Source: Deltaproteobacteria bacterium
Lineage (GTDB): Bacteria > Bdellovibrionota > O2-12-FULL-43-9 > JACQJE01
Direction of reading: 5' to 3'
Length of the DNA: 9,503 nucleotides
Assembly: GCA_016205125.1 (NCBI GenBank)
Contig: JACQJE010000020.1
Span: forward strand, 1-9,503
Position numbers and translations under genes: made by a program. Numbering within the stretch: position 1 is the stretch's first letter; every line of letters begins with the position of its first letter. Positions 1 through 7,224 of the stretch are shown here, piece by piece. Below the pieces are notes generated by a model. The model ran no database searches. It was given only the letters and a program-made list of their open reading frames with translations, and was not told the origin of the DNA.

Positions 1-242
1 AGCTGTTGACGCTCATCTGTCAGTTCTTCAGCTGTTTTCGGGAACGCATACTGCTAGGCAAGTTTTTTAAAGACGTCGATATCCCGCATTCCAAAAAAGG
101 GGAGGTTTATCTCTTCTGTGTAATCGAAGCCATAGTTGCGGACAACTTCTGCCAGAGTTTCAAAATGAAGCGGCTCTGAATTAATCAGAACGCCATCCAT
201 GTCCCAGAGGACTGCTTTGATGATTGGCTTCATGAGCAACAT
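1..242 (-). pseudogene. HAD-family phosphatase/phosphomutase, N-terminal part, interrupted by in-frame TAG
   Basis: The first 62 codons encode the start of a haloacid dehalogenase-superfamily hydrolase. After a short beta strand comes motif I, DMDGVLINSEPLH, whose two aspartates are the nucleophile and acid/base of this family (beta-phosphoglucomutase/phosphoglycolate-phosphatase-like, normally about 210-230 residues with a helical cap). Translation stops at a TAG at 54-56, in the first cap helices. The same frame stays open through the window edge and reads QYAFPKTAEELTDERQQ, which looks like the natural continuation of the cap, so this is probably a nonsense mutation and not a short gene. 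The start is ATG at 242 or, closer to the usual family N-terminus, ATG at 233 (MKPIIKAVLWDMDG); neither has a clear Shine-Dalgarno. The substrate cannot be told. The gene is divergent from the next one. Sequencing error and stop-codon readthrough are alternatives. Confidence 0.7.
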
Positions 243-368
243 TATTTCGGATGGGTGATCGGAATGTCAATCAAAGAATTGGTTTGAGGAATCGGTTTGC
301 CAGGCACGTTCCAAATGTGGTAGGAAAGGGTCTGCAAGCAAGGCAGGATTGACAAGTCGGAGGGTGCG

Positions 369-1127
369 ATGAAACATTTTATTCTTTCTCTGGCCTTAGT
401 GGGATCCATTTTTTTTGACTCACCAAAATGTTTATCTGATGAACCGGATTCGCATCTTAAAAGTGTCGACGAAGCCGCAGTGGAAATTGTGGAGCGGGCA
501 AAGTTTAGGGACGGGATTCGGTACGATATAGAGTCCATGATAGACGATGTCAGGAGCTATCGGGATCATATCGATTACGGGGAGCCTTTTTGTAATTTGC
601 TTGCAGACCGCCTCTTTGAGCTTCTTCCCGATTCTCCGCCGCAGAACGATGTGAGATACCGCTTTGTGGAAACAGCGGTTCGGATTGAGAGCAATGCGAT
701 AACGGAAGGGCAAAATCGCCTCGATGATATCGTCAAAGGGATCAGGATCTCAAAATGGGATCGCATGGTCCGCCCGGAGCTTTTTTATCGTTTTCTTCAG
801 GAGTACGTCTCTTCGAGTCAGTACAAACCGACTCATCGGGATCGTGTCGAACGCCTTGCACAGAGATATCTCTATGGATTGGGCACTCCTGCTGCGCTGA
901 TCGCAGGCTATCTTGATCTTTTGAATCAAGATGGATCATTCCGCTGGCGCGGTGAAGCGCGGAGCATTCTACAGCAAAAATTTCCAAATCAGAGTCCGAC
1001 AGGTCTGGTGCGTTTTGGGAGTGAGGCGGAGAGAAGCTATCTCCTTTCACAGCTCAATGAGGACAACGATCGGGGAGGGAGAGTTCGCAGAGTCGTGATG
1101 GAATATTTTGTTCCTTCTTCCGAGTGA
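369..1127 (+). CDS. exported protein of unknown function, 252 aa
   Basis: I do not recognise this protein. Residues 1-16 (MKHFILSLALVGSIFF) form a short basic start plus hydrophobic core typical of a signal peptide, with cleavage probably near residues 18-24, so it is likely exported. The mature part is charged, mostly helical in composition, and rich in Arg, Asp and Glu, with no membrane segment and a single cysteine near position 75. No catalytic motif stands out. The start is well supported: GGAGGG at 359-364 lies four bases before the ATG. The gene is divergent from the broken HAD gene and is followed by a second exported protein after about 150 bases. Bases 1128-1274 contain no convincing terminator or promoter. 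Confidence 0.75.
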   Translation: MKHFILSLALVGSIFFDSPKCLSDEPDSHLKSVDEAAVEIVERAKFRDGIRYDIESMIDDVRSYRDHIDYGEPFCNLLADRLFELLPDSPPQNDVRYRFVETAVRIESNAITEGQNRLDDIVKGIRISKWDRMVRPELFYRFLQEYVSSSQYKPTHRDRVERLAQRYLYGLGTPAALIAGYLDLLNQDGSFRWRGEARSILQQKFPNQSPTGLVRFGSEAERSYLLSQLNEDNDRGGRVRRVVMEYFVPSSE

Positions 1128-1274
1128 GGAAAGACTGATCCAATGTTTATGCGCGATCTTTATTCCACGATTCTATTCACTGCTGTCATATCTTAAAGTT
1201 CTTCATGGTCTTACCGAAAAGTGATGCAGAGTCTTTTGCGGGGTCGCCAGAATACCAAGGGAGGGACTTAGGCC

Positions 1275-2012
1275 ATGCGCCAGATTTTGCAATTACTTTT
1301 CTTCGTTTTCATTTTTACCTTTTTATCTCCTGTTCAGATATCATTGGCTGGAGATGTCATTTATCGGGAGCGGGTCAATACGCTTCGCGACAAGGCCAAA
1401 GAGTTGAGAGGAGAATGGAATCAAGTCCGAAAGGGGTGGCTGGGGGCTCCTGCTGGGTCAGAGGAACGAACTCAGGTTCTCAGAGAGATGGCGCGAGTCG
1501 ATGCAAAGTACCGATCCCTCTTTGGGCAGATTTTTGAATTAAATGACGTGCTTGCGGCGAAGATCAATCGTCACGAACAAGAAGGGAATCTCGACCTGGC
1601 TAAACAGATTAAGGGGACGCGTGAGAAACTCTCCGCGCTTCACCGCTCCATTCAAGGTGTTGTCACCATCGCACTCCCGATTGATTTGCCGGAGGGGGCG
1701 CTTTCTCAGAATTATCTCGCAGAGGTCAAAGGGTATCTCGATGCGAGATCTCCCGCTCAGAAGGGTGCTGAGCCGTCGATTGTCGTTGGTCCCGCCCTGC
1801 TCCCCGTCTTTGTCATCGGTAAGGATCGAACAGGAAAACCGCTTTATGGCACGCATTTTACGACCCTCGTTCCTCCACAGGATCTGAAACTCCATACAGA
1901 GCTTCGTACGCGAGGAGAGGGGCGGGCACCTGGAAGCGCCCTCCCGCTGCAGATTTTCCGCCTCAGTCCAAAGGGAGAAAATTCTGTCCGATTAGAGAAG
2001 CTTCAGCGTTGA
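1275..2012 (+). CDS. exported coiled-coil-like protein of unknown function, 245 aa
   Basis: Residues 1-25 are a strong signal peptide: a long hydrophobic core (LLFFVFIFTFL) ending in SLA before Gly26, a good signal peptidase I site. Residues about 30-125 are heavily charged and heptad-like (RERVNTLRDKAKELRGEW, then a KINRHEQEGNLDLAKQIKGT segment), suggesting a helical hairpin or coiled coil. The C-terminal half (about 126-245) looks beta-rich, with LPIDLPEG and GPALLPVFVIGKDRTGKPLYG. I recognise no family. The start has an AAGGGAGGG Shine-Dalgarno around 1257-1265. Only 24 bases separate its stop from the proline dehydrogenase start, so the two may be co-transcribed, but nothing in the sequence ties it to proline metabolism. 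Confidence 0.75.
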   Translation: MRQILQLLFFVFIFTFLSPVQISLAGDVIYRERVNTLRDKAKELRGEWNQVRKGWLGAPAGSEERTQVLREMARVDAKYRSLFGQIFELNDVLAAKINRHEQEGNLDLAKQIKGTREKLSALHRSIQGVVTIALPIDLPEGALSQNYLAEVKGYLDARSPAQKGAEPSIVVGPALLPVFVIGKDRTGKPLYGTHFTTLVPPQDLKLHTELRTRGEGRAPGSALPLQIFRLSPKGENSVRLEKLQR

Positions 2013-2036
2013 CGAGCTCTGTCTCGGGGTGGCATA

Positions 2037-3470
2037 GTGCCTCTCACGATGCTTTCAGCGAGAGATCTCCAGCAGATTGAGCTCAAGACCCAGGAAATTG
2101 GGCGAATGATCTTCGCCAGGATTGCGGATCAGAAGCCTGCAATCTTTCGTGAGTCGTGGTGGAGCGGCCGCGTCATGGATTGGTCGATGCGCAGCGAGCA
2201 GTTTAAGGTGGAGATGTTTCGTTTCGTCGATGTGCTCCCCTGCCTAAGAAGCTCTGCCGAAGTGGCCCGCCACCTTCAGGAATATCTCTGCCGGTCTCAA
2301 GGCGATTTTCCAGGATTTTTTCAATGGGGACTTCGCAACCTTCCATCCGCCTCTCTGCCAGCGAAAGTGATTGCGCGGTTGATGGAATCCAACGTGAGAA
2401 AACTGGCGCGCCGCTTTATTGTGGGGAGCAACGCGGCAGAAGCCGCTCTCTCGCTAAAAAAGAATTGGAAAAAAGGGATCACTTTTACGGCTGACCTTCT
2501 TGGAGAGGCAACAGTCAGTGAGAAGGAGGCAGAGGCCTATCAACAGCGCTACGCGGATCTTCTCCGCTATACAGCACTCAAAGTGCAAAACTGGCCATTG
2601 CCCGCAGAGTGCCCATCTTGCCTATCCTGGAAGAAAGCATTTGAATCTGGAGAAAGCAGAGTCAATGTCTCAGTCAAACTCTCCGCTCTCTATTCTCAGT
2701 TTGATCCGATCGATTTCAATGGGAGCCTGGAAGGGGTTTTAAAGCGGCTTCACCCCATTTTGAAAGTGGCGCATGAGACCGGAGCGTTTATCAATCTCGA
2801 TATGGAGCAGTATGAATGGAAGGATTTAGCGTTGGCGATTTTCAGGCGGATTGAAGAGGAGGGCTCTTCCAGAGAGAAACGCTGTTATGGCATCGCCATC
2901 CAGTCCTATCTGAAAGAGAGTGAACGGGATGTGGGAGAGCTCCTGGCCTGGGCTGAAAAATTCCAGCGGCCCTTTGCAATCCGGCTTGTCAAAGGGGCTT
3001 ACTGGGATTATGAGCTCATCTCCTCAAGACAGCAAGGATGGCCTTCGCCAGTTTGGGAGCATAAACGGGAGACAGATGCCTGTTTTGAGCGCCTGACAAG
3101 GCTCTTATTGAGTCGGTATCCCCTTGTGAGGACAGCCATTGGCAGTCACAACGTCCGATCGATTGCCCACGCCACTGCGACTGCAGAATTCCTGGGGGTT
3201 CCAAAAGAGGGGTTTGAACTGCAGATGCTCTATGGAATGGCAGAGCCGATAAAAAAGACGCTTGTTGAGATGGGTTATCTGGTGCGTGATTATACACCGA
3301 TTGGAGAACTGATTCCGGGGATGGGCTATTTGGTGCGCCGTCTCCTTGAAAATACGTCGAACGAATCTTTTTTGCGGCAGCGTTTTGTGGAACATCTCGA
3401 TGTTGAAAAGCTCTTGCAGTCCCCGTTGCCGTCAGGGTCTCGTCAAAGTCATGACAGGGTGGCATTGTGA
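2037..3470 (+). CDS. proline dehydrogenase (PutA-type PRODH domain), 477 aa
   Basis: FAD-dependent oxidation of L-proline to 1-pyrroline-5-carboxylate, the first step of proline catabolism. The protein matches the PRODH half of bifunctional PutA, including the N-terminal helical region (WWSGRVMDWSMRSEQFKVEMFRF, about 41-63), followed by the (beta/alpha)8 barrel (about 145-450). Active-site positions can be aligned with E. coli PutA: Lys214 (VSVKLSAL; K329), Asp255 and Glu257 (D370, E372), Arg316 and Tyr322 in RLVKGAYWD (R431, Y437), and Tyr431, Arg434, Arg435, Glu438 in YLVRRLLE (Y552, R555, R556, E559). All are present, so the enzyme should be active. The start is uncertain: GTG 2037 has GGGGTGG four bases upstream, and ATG 2049 is the alternative. 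Residues 466-477 and the TGA stop lie inside repeat A copy 1, so the C-terminal tail is insertion-derived. The partner dehydrogenase follows. Confidence 0.93.
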   Translation: MPLTMLSARDLQQIELKTQEIGRMIFARIADQKPAIFRESWWSGRVMDWSMRSEQFKVEMFRFVDVLPCLRSSAEVARHLQEYLCRSQGDFPGFFQWGLRNLPSASLPAKVIARLMESNVRKLARRFIVGSNAAEAALSLKKNWKKGITFTADLLGEATVSEKEAEAYQQRYADLLRYTALKVQNWPLPAECPSCLSWKKAFESGESRVNVSVKLSALYSQFDPIDFNGSLEGVLKRLHPILKVAHETGAFINLDMEQYEWKDLALAIFRRIEEEGSSREKRCYGIAIQSYLKESERDVGELLAWAEKFQRPFAIRLVKGAYWDYELISSRQQGWPSPVWEHKRETDACFERLTRLLLSRYPLVRTAIGSHNVRSIAHATATAEFLGVPKEGFELQMLYGMAEPIKKTLVEMGYLVRDYTPIGELIPGMGYLVRRLLENTSNESFLRQRFVEHLDVEKLLQSPLPSGSRQSHDRVAL

Positions 3471-3629
3471 TCTCTCGCAAAGGGGCTATGGAGCCGCCCA
3501 CAAACTTAGCAAAATGATGGCTGGGCGGCGAAATGCAGCGCGGACTCAGGGTACAAATGTGGCCTGTGGATCAAGGTCGTGTCCGCGCGTCCCTTGAGAG
3601 AGATCACAATGCCACCCTGTCATGACTTT
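3433..3629. repeat. repeat A, copy 1: palindromic MITE-like element
   Basis: About 197 bp matching 7274-7470 at a constant offset of 3841 bases, with about nine substitutions and no gaps (roughly 95% identity). Its ends are inverted repeats: 3445-3476 and 3598-3629 are perfect 32-bp complements (outer end AAAGTCATGACAGGG). Inside are two shorter perfect stems, GCCGCCCA 3493-3500 with TGGGCGGC 3522-3529, and GCGCGGAC 3538-3545 with GTCCGCGC 3581-3588. It begins within the last codons of the proline dehydrogenase gene and ends 68 bases before the P5C dehydrogenase start. The outer 12 bp found at the right end of copy 2 are missing here. Open frames across it (for example one with MTGWHCDLSQRGYG) recur in both copies and are probably not genes. 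Confidence 0.9.
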
Positions 3630-3681
3630 TAAGAATGACAAGAGTGGATTTGTTGGATATGCTTCTTCCACCCTTTTTGCA

Positions 3682-3688
3682 TAAGGAG
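3682..3688 (+). promoter_or_regulatory. ribosome binding site fixing the P5C dehydrogenase start
   Basis: TAAGGAG nine bases before ATG 3698 is a near-ideal Shine-Dalgarno and favours this start over an in-frame start at 3635. Confidence 0.7.
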
Positions 3689-3697
3689 AGCCTGGCA

Positions 3698-5290
3698 ATG
3701 CGCGAACTAAAACCGTTTCAGAACGAACCAATGACCGATTTTTCCAAACCGCTCAATCAGAATCTCATGCGGGAAGCGATTGACGTCGTGCGAAGCAGGT
3801 TTGGCCGGGAATATCTTGTCGATATTGGGGGTAGGAAAATTGCGACAGGGCGCTGGATCGATTCTCTCAATCCCTCTTTGCCGAGTGAAAAGATCGGACG
3901 AGTGGCTGTGGCTGGGACAGGGGAGGCGCAGCAGGCTGTTGCCGCGGCGTCCCGGGCTTTTGAGAGCTGGAGGGAGGTCCCTCCATCCGAAAGAGCAGAA
4001 TTCCTTCTGCGCGCCGCTGAAATGGTGAGAAAGCGCCGTTTTGAATTAGCCGCTCTCATTGTTTTGGAAGCGGGGAAGCAGTGGCGGGAGGCAGATGCGG
4101 ATGTCGCAGAGGCGATCGATTTTCTCGAATACTATGCGCGGGAGATGCTTCGACTCGCTGAGCCGAGGCGAATGGGAAATGCTCCGGGTGAAGTGAATCT
4201 CTACTTTTACGAACCTCGCGGAGTTGCAGTCGTGATCTCTCCCTGGAATTTCCCTTTGGCGATTGCGGCGGGGATGACTTCAGCCGCATTGGTGACTGGC
4301 AATACCGTTGTCTTTAAGCCTGCAGAGCAGACCTCTGTCATGGGAGCTTACCTGACTGAAATTTATCGTGAGAGCGGCATCCCTAAAGAGGCCTTCCACT
4401 ACCTCCCTGGCATTGGCGAAGAGGTGGGGGCTTATCTGGTTGAGCACCCTTCGGTAGATGTCATTGTCTTTACAGGCTCGAAAGAGGTTGGGCTTCAGAT
4501 TATTGAAAAGGCCGCGATGACACGGCCGGGTCAGAAGAATATCAAGCGCGTTGTCGCAGAGATGGGCGGGAAAAACGCGATCATTGTCGATTCAGATGCT
4601 GATTTAGATGAAGCGGTTCTTGGGACTGTTCGCTCTGCATTTGGTTACCAGGGGCAAAAATGTTCGGCCTGTTCCCGCGCGATTGTTCTGGAGGATTGCT
4701 ACAACATCTTTGTAGAACGCCTGGTGGAAGCGGTGAAATCGCTGACGGTTGGACCCGCAGACGATCCGAAAACCGTAGTCGGCCCTCTGATTGATGAGAG
4801 CGCGCTTCGAAAAGTGCGGTCCTATATTGGCCTTGCTGAGCAGGAGGGGACGGTGCTTCTGAAGGATCACCGACCCGCGGAACTCGAAAAGAGCGGCGGT
4901 TATTATGCAGGACCGACAATTGTTGCAGAGGTCAAGCCGGATTCCAGGCTGGCACAGGAAGAGATCTTTGGTCCTGTTCTCTCCGTCATTCAGGCGAAGA
5001 ATTTTGCAGAAGCTCTGGAGATAGCGGTATCGACGGAATATGCATTGACGGGCGGCCTTTTCTCCCGCAGTCCGGCACACATCGAGGAAGCGCAGAAGAG
5101 ATTCAGGGTCGGGAATCTCTACATCAATCGGCCGATCACCGGAGCGCTGGTAGAACGCCAGCCCTTCGGAGGTTTTAAGATGTCTGGTGTGGGGTCAAAA
5201 GCGGGTGGTCCCGATTACCTCCTTCAGTTCATGGAACCGAGAACGGTAACGGAAAATACGATGCGCCGCGGGTTTGCCCCTCAAGCGTGA
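3698..5290 (+). CDS. 1-pyrroline-5-carboxylate dehydrogenase (RocA/PutA-C type ALDH), 530 aa
   Basis: NAD(P)-dependent oxidation of glutamate semialdehyde/P5C to L-glutamate, the second step of proline breakdown. A full-length aldehyde dehydrogenase fold is visible. Motifs in order are oxyanion Asn184 in SPWNFP, cofactor-binding Lys207 in FKPAE, FTGS at 258-261, general base Glu288 in VAEMGGKN, catalytic Cys322 in [16 protein letters not shown] at 421-427, and PFGGFKMSG near 489-497. The N-terminal and C-terminal sequence ([16 protein letters not shown], then a [13 protein letters not shown] tail) resembles the RocA/ALDH4 group more than generic ALDHs. I chose ATG 3698 because TAAGGAG at 3682-3688 lies nine bases upstream; the frame is open 63 bases further, but that stretch overlaps the poorly conserved region next to repeat A. 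It pairs with the upstream dehydrogenase as a split PutA. Confidence 0.93.
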   Translation: MRELKPFQNEPMTDFSKPLNQNLMREAIDVVRSRFGREYLVDIGGRKIATGRWIDSLNPSLPSEKIGRVAVAGTGEAQQAVAAASRAFESWREVPPSERAEFLLRAAEMVRKRRFELAALIVLEAGKQWREADADVAEAIDFLEYYAREMLRLAEPRRMGNAPGEVNLYFYEPRGVAVVISPWNFPLAIAAGMTSAALVTGNTVVFKPAEQTSVMGAYLTEIYRESGIPKEAFHYLPGIGEEVGAYLVEHPSVDVIVFTGSKEVGLQIIEKAAMTRPGQKNIKRVVAEMGGKNAIIVDSDADLDEAVLGTVRSAFGYQGQKCSACSRAIVLEDCYNIFVERLVEAVKSLTVGPADDPKTVVGPLIDESALRKVRSYIGLAEQEGTVLLKDHRPAELEKSGGYYAGPTIVAEVKPDSRLAQEEIFGPVLSVIQAKNFAEALEIAVSTEYALTGGLFSRSPAHIEEAQKRFRVGNLYINRPITGALVERQPFGGFKMSGVGSKAGGPDYLLQFMEPRTVTENTMRRGFAPQA

Positions 5291-5307
5291 GAAGAAAACG
5301 CCTCTGC

Positions 5308-5491
5308 TGTCATTCTGAGATGCGTGTCATCCTGAGCCAAACTGGCGATATTCTTCGCGATACTTCGTCAGAGGCCCATTTGTCTCCTCGACGTACCGGT
5401 GAAGTACGCCTGCGTCGCCAAATAGTCCTCTTCCTCGTCTCGCTTGAATCTCGCCAGTTTTCCAAAAAATCTAAGTCTATTTTTGGGGTCC
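5308..5491. repeat. repeat B, copy 1: long imperfect hairpin element
   Basis: This 184-bp intergenic stretch fills most of the gap between the convergent P5C dehydrogenase gene and the exported-protein gene ending at 5512. It begins with two near-identical 12-mers (TGTCATTCTGAG 5308-5319, TGTCATCCTGAG 5325-5336). AAACTGGCGA at 5339-5348 and TCGCCAGTTT at 5451-5460 are perfect complements, and a further pair CGTAC 5392-5396 / GTACG 5404-5408 shares the same centre near 5400, with patchy pairing between. The whole 122-nt block is therefore one imperfect hairpin. A smaller A/T-rich hairpin follows at 5462-5486 (CCAAAAA...TTTTTGG). The right arm plus small hairpin (5422-5491) recurs inverted at 9434-9503. 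The 80-codon open frame across it looks spurious. Confidence 0.8.
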
Positions 5492-5511
5492 AGATCCTTC
5501 GATTGCTTTTC

Positions 5512-6063
5512 TTATTCGCGCTCTACTGAGGCTGTCATTCGATCGTAAAGCTCGCGCAATACAGGGGATGCCGCAAATTTCCTGGCGATCCGCAGAAGGG
5601 CATTTGTGCAGGACTTTCGCAGCTGCAAATGTTCCCAATTCCGGTCGAGCCCCCCTCTCCACTTCGGAAGGGCGAGCTGAACCTGCAGGAGAGTACTGAT
5701 TCCCTTCCAGACTGTTTGAGAATTGAGCAGAATGAGGCGTTCATCCTGACTGACGAGAAGATTGCCGAGATCTTCCGCAGCCTGTCTGCGAATCGGGTAA
5801 TCGTACTCCTCGATAATTCCCAGCACCGCTTCTGTCAGGGCAAAAACAGCCCGGTCAAAAGCTTCCGAGTGGCCAAGATAATCGAGACTTGCCAGGGAAG
5901 CGGTTGCTTCCTCTCCTTTCGCGCCACTCTCTTTTCTCAAAGACGCAACGGCATCAAAAGCTGATTGATCGACCTCGTCCGCAGAGGTCGAAAGCGGCTT
6001 CTCAAGCAGAATTGCAGAGAACGAAAAAAGAAGAATGAGTACAAATAGGCTTGCGCGCTTCAT
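5512..6063 (-). CDS. exported helical protein of unknown function, 183 aa
   Basis: Residues 1-28 form a signal peptide (MKR followed by a long hydrophobic core, then a stretch ending STSA), so the protein is probably exported. The mature part reads as a series of amphipathic helices with Leu/Ala spacing (VFALTEAVLGIIEEYDYPIR, then RRQAAEDLGNLLVSQ, and NALLRIARKFAASPVL), reminiscent of HEAT-like repeats, but I cannot assign a family. ATG at 6063 is chosen because GGAGGG lies about seven bases upstream. An in-frame ATG 18 bases earlier would put that site inside the gene. It is followed by repeat B, and its promoter side borders the 3' end of the endonuclease III gene; a separate transcript from the nth operon is possible but not shown. 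Confidence 0.75.
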   Translation of the reverse strand: MKRASLFVLILLFSFSAILLEKPLSTSADEVDQSAFDAVASLRKESGAKGEEATASLASLDYLGHSEAFDRAVFALTEAVLGIIEEYDYPIRRQAAEDLGNLLVSQDERLILLNSQTVWKGISTLLQVQLALPKWRGGLDRNWEHLQLRKSCTNALLRIARKFAASPVLRELYDRMTASVERE

Positions 6064-6167
6064 ACGGATTCCCTCCATCATATCAGCATAATGCTGTCAG
6101 TTAGCAGGGGCTTGATTGAACCTTTTTATCTTTTTTGGTCAGGCAAAGCAAGAAGTTTGGTTTGGAG

Positions 6168-6815
6168 TCAGAGCTTTATCCCCATCTTCTTCGGGTAGGG
6201 ACAGATCGTGTTTAGGACGCATTCTGGACATTTCGGCTTTCGCGCGACGCAGATTTTTCTGCCGTGTGCCTGCAGAAGATGGCAAAAAACCACTTTGTCT
6301 CTGTCTGGGACCAGGGGATTGAGATCAAACTCGATCTTGTCAGGATCTTCCTGATCAGTCAGCCCGAGCCGCTGTGAGACTCGTCCTACGTGAGTGTCCA
6401 CACCGATGGCTGGTTTCCCAAAAGCGTTGCCGAGGAGGATATTGGCCGTTTTTCTCCCGACACCGGGGAGTTCTAACAATTTTTCCAGTTCGTTTGGAAC
6501 TCGCCCGGAATATTTTTCATCAAGCATTGTACAGCAGTTGTGGATGCTCCTGGTTTTGTTCCGATAGAAGCCTGTCGACCGAATTTCTGTCTCCAGCTTT
6601 GGGAGGGGGATTTTTTTCCAATCCCCTGCCGTCCTGTATTTTTTGAATAAAATAGCAGTGACGGCATTGACGCGCTCGTCTGTACATTGGGCCGCCAAGA
6701 TAAGGGAAATCAATAATTCCAATGGATTCGAACAGTGAAGAGCAAGTCCCACTTTTCCATACGCTTTTTTGAGTCTTTTGACGATTTCCTCAACGTATTT
6801 CTTCTCTTTCTTCAT
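6168..6815 (-). CDS. nth: endonuclease III (DNA glycosylase/AP lyase), 215 aa
   Basis: Base-excision repair enzyme that removes oxidised pyrimidines and nicks abasic sites by beta-elimination, acting on DNA in the cytoplasm. The helix-hairpin-helix motif is LPGVGRKTAN at 116-125, with catalytic Lys122. Asp140, in GVDTHVGRV, is the second catalytic residue (K120 and D138 in E. coli). The C-terminus carries the [4Fe-4S] loop Cys189-X6-Cys196-X2-Cys199-X5-Cys205, exactly the family spacing. Length matches the usual 211-220 residues and nothing is missing. The Shine-Dalgarno is weak (GAGCAG before ATG 6815). The upstream gene ends 17 bases before this start on the same strand, so translation is probably coupled in a two-gene operon. 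Confidence 0.96.
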   Translation of the reverse strand: MKKEKKYVEEIVKRLKKAYGKVGLALHCSNPLELLISLILAAQCTDERVNAVTAILFKKYRTAGDWKKIPLPKLETEIRSTGFYRNKTRSIHNCCTMLDEKYSGRVPNELEKLLELPGVGRKTANILLGNAFGKPAIGVDTHVGRVSQRLGLTDQEDPDKIEFDLNPLVPDRDKVVFCHLLQAHGRKICVARKPKCPECVLNTICPYPKKMGIKL

Positions 6816-6832
6816 TTCTGCTCACGGCTGTT

Positions 6833-7159
6833 TTATTCGATTTCGGTCACCTTGATCACACTGCAGGCACGCACGAATACTTCAGCGTAGTTTGCGCTAT
6901 AAGGTTCCCCTTCCGCCCTTTGCCCTTCTCTCAATTCACACCTATACACGGCCGGAGATTCGCTCTTTTCTAACTGCTCAATCTCTTCTTTGCAAAAGCG
7001 AACACAGGCCGCTTTTTGCGCCTGGATTTTATCTTCACGAGTGATCATCGGGCTGAAATGCTTCTCTGCCACGACTCTTTCAAATTCAAAAGCAAATCCC
7101 CTCGTTCCGAGTGTCATCACAAAGAGCGCTAATAAAATAAAAAATATCATTCTTTGCAT
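6833..7159 (-). CDS. small exported four-cysteine protein of unknown function, 108 aa
   Basis: Residues 1-24 (MQRMIFFILLALFVMTLGTRGFAF) are a signal peptide, probably cleaved after Ala23. The mature chain of about 84 residues has four cysteines (52, 56, 74, 99), enough for two disulfides in the periplasm, and is otherwise charged with no membrane segment. I recognise no family. ATG 7159 is preferred over an in-frame ATG 21 bases upstream because AAGGAG (minus strand of 7167-7172) lies seven bases before it. It is the first gene of a likely operon with nth, 17 bases away; the pairing may be positional only. A candidate promoter lies at 7225-7253. Confidence 0.7.
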   Translation of the reverse strand: MQRMIFFILLALFVMTLGTRGFAFEFERVVAEKHFSPMITREDKIQAQKAACVRFCKEEIEQLEKSESPAVYRCELREGQRAEGEPYSANYAEVFVRACSVIKVTEIE

Positions 7160-7224
7160 TGTCCTACTCCTTCCTGTCATGATTTATTGTAAGGCCTCAC
7201 AAAAAGTGATTTAAATTGGAAGCG

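Noticed and set aside
3678..3687. TGCATAAGGA shared downstream of both repeat A copies (also 7481-7490)
   Set aside because: The distance from the element differs (48 bases versus none), and in the first case the stretch contains the Shine-Dalgarno of the P5C dehydrogenase gene, so a chance match is likely.
5287..5529. 80-codon open frame overlapping the P5C dehydrogenase stop
   Set aside because: It lies almost entirely in repeat B, has a biased Arg/Ser/Leu composition and no ribosome binding site, and overlaps the stop of the convergent gene.
6084..6096. CAGCATAATGCTG palindrome upstream of the 183-aa exported protein
   Set aside because: It is short with a one-base centre and has no partner motif elsewhere in the window; the evidence is too thin to call it an operator.
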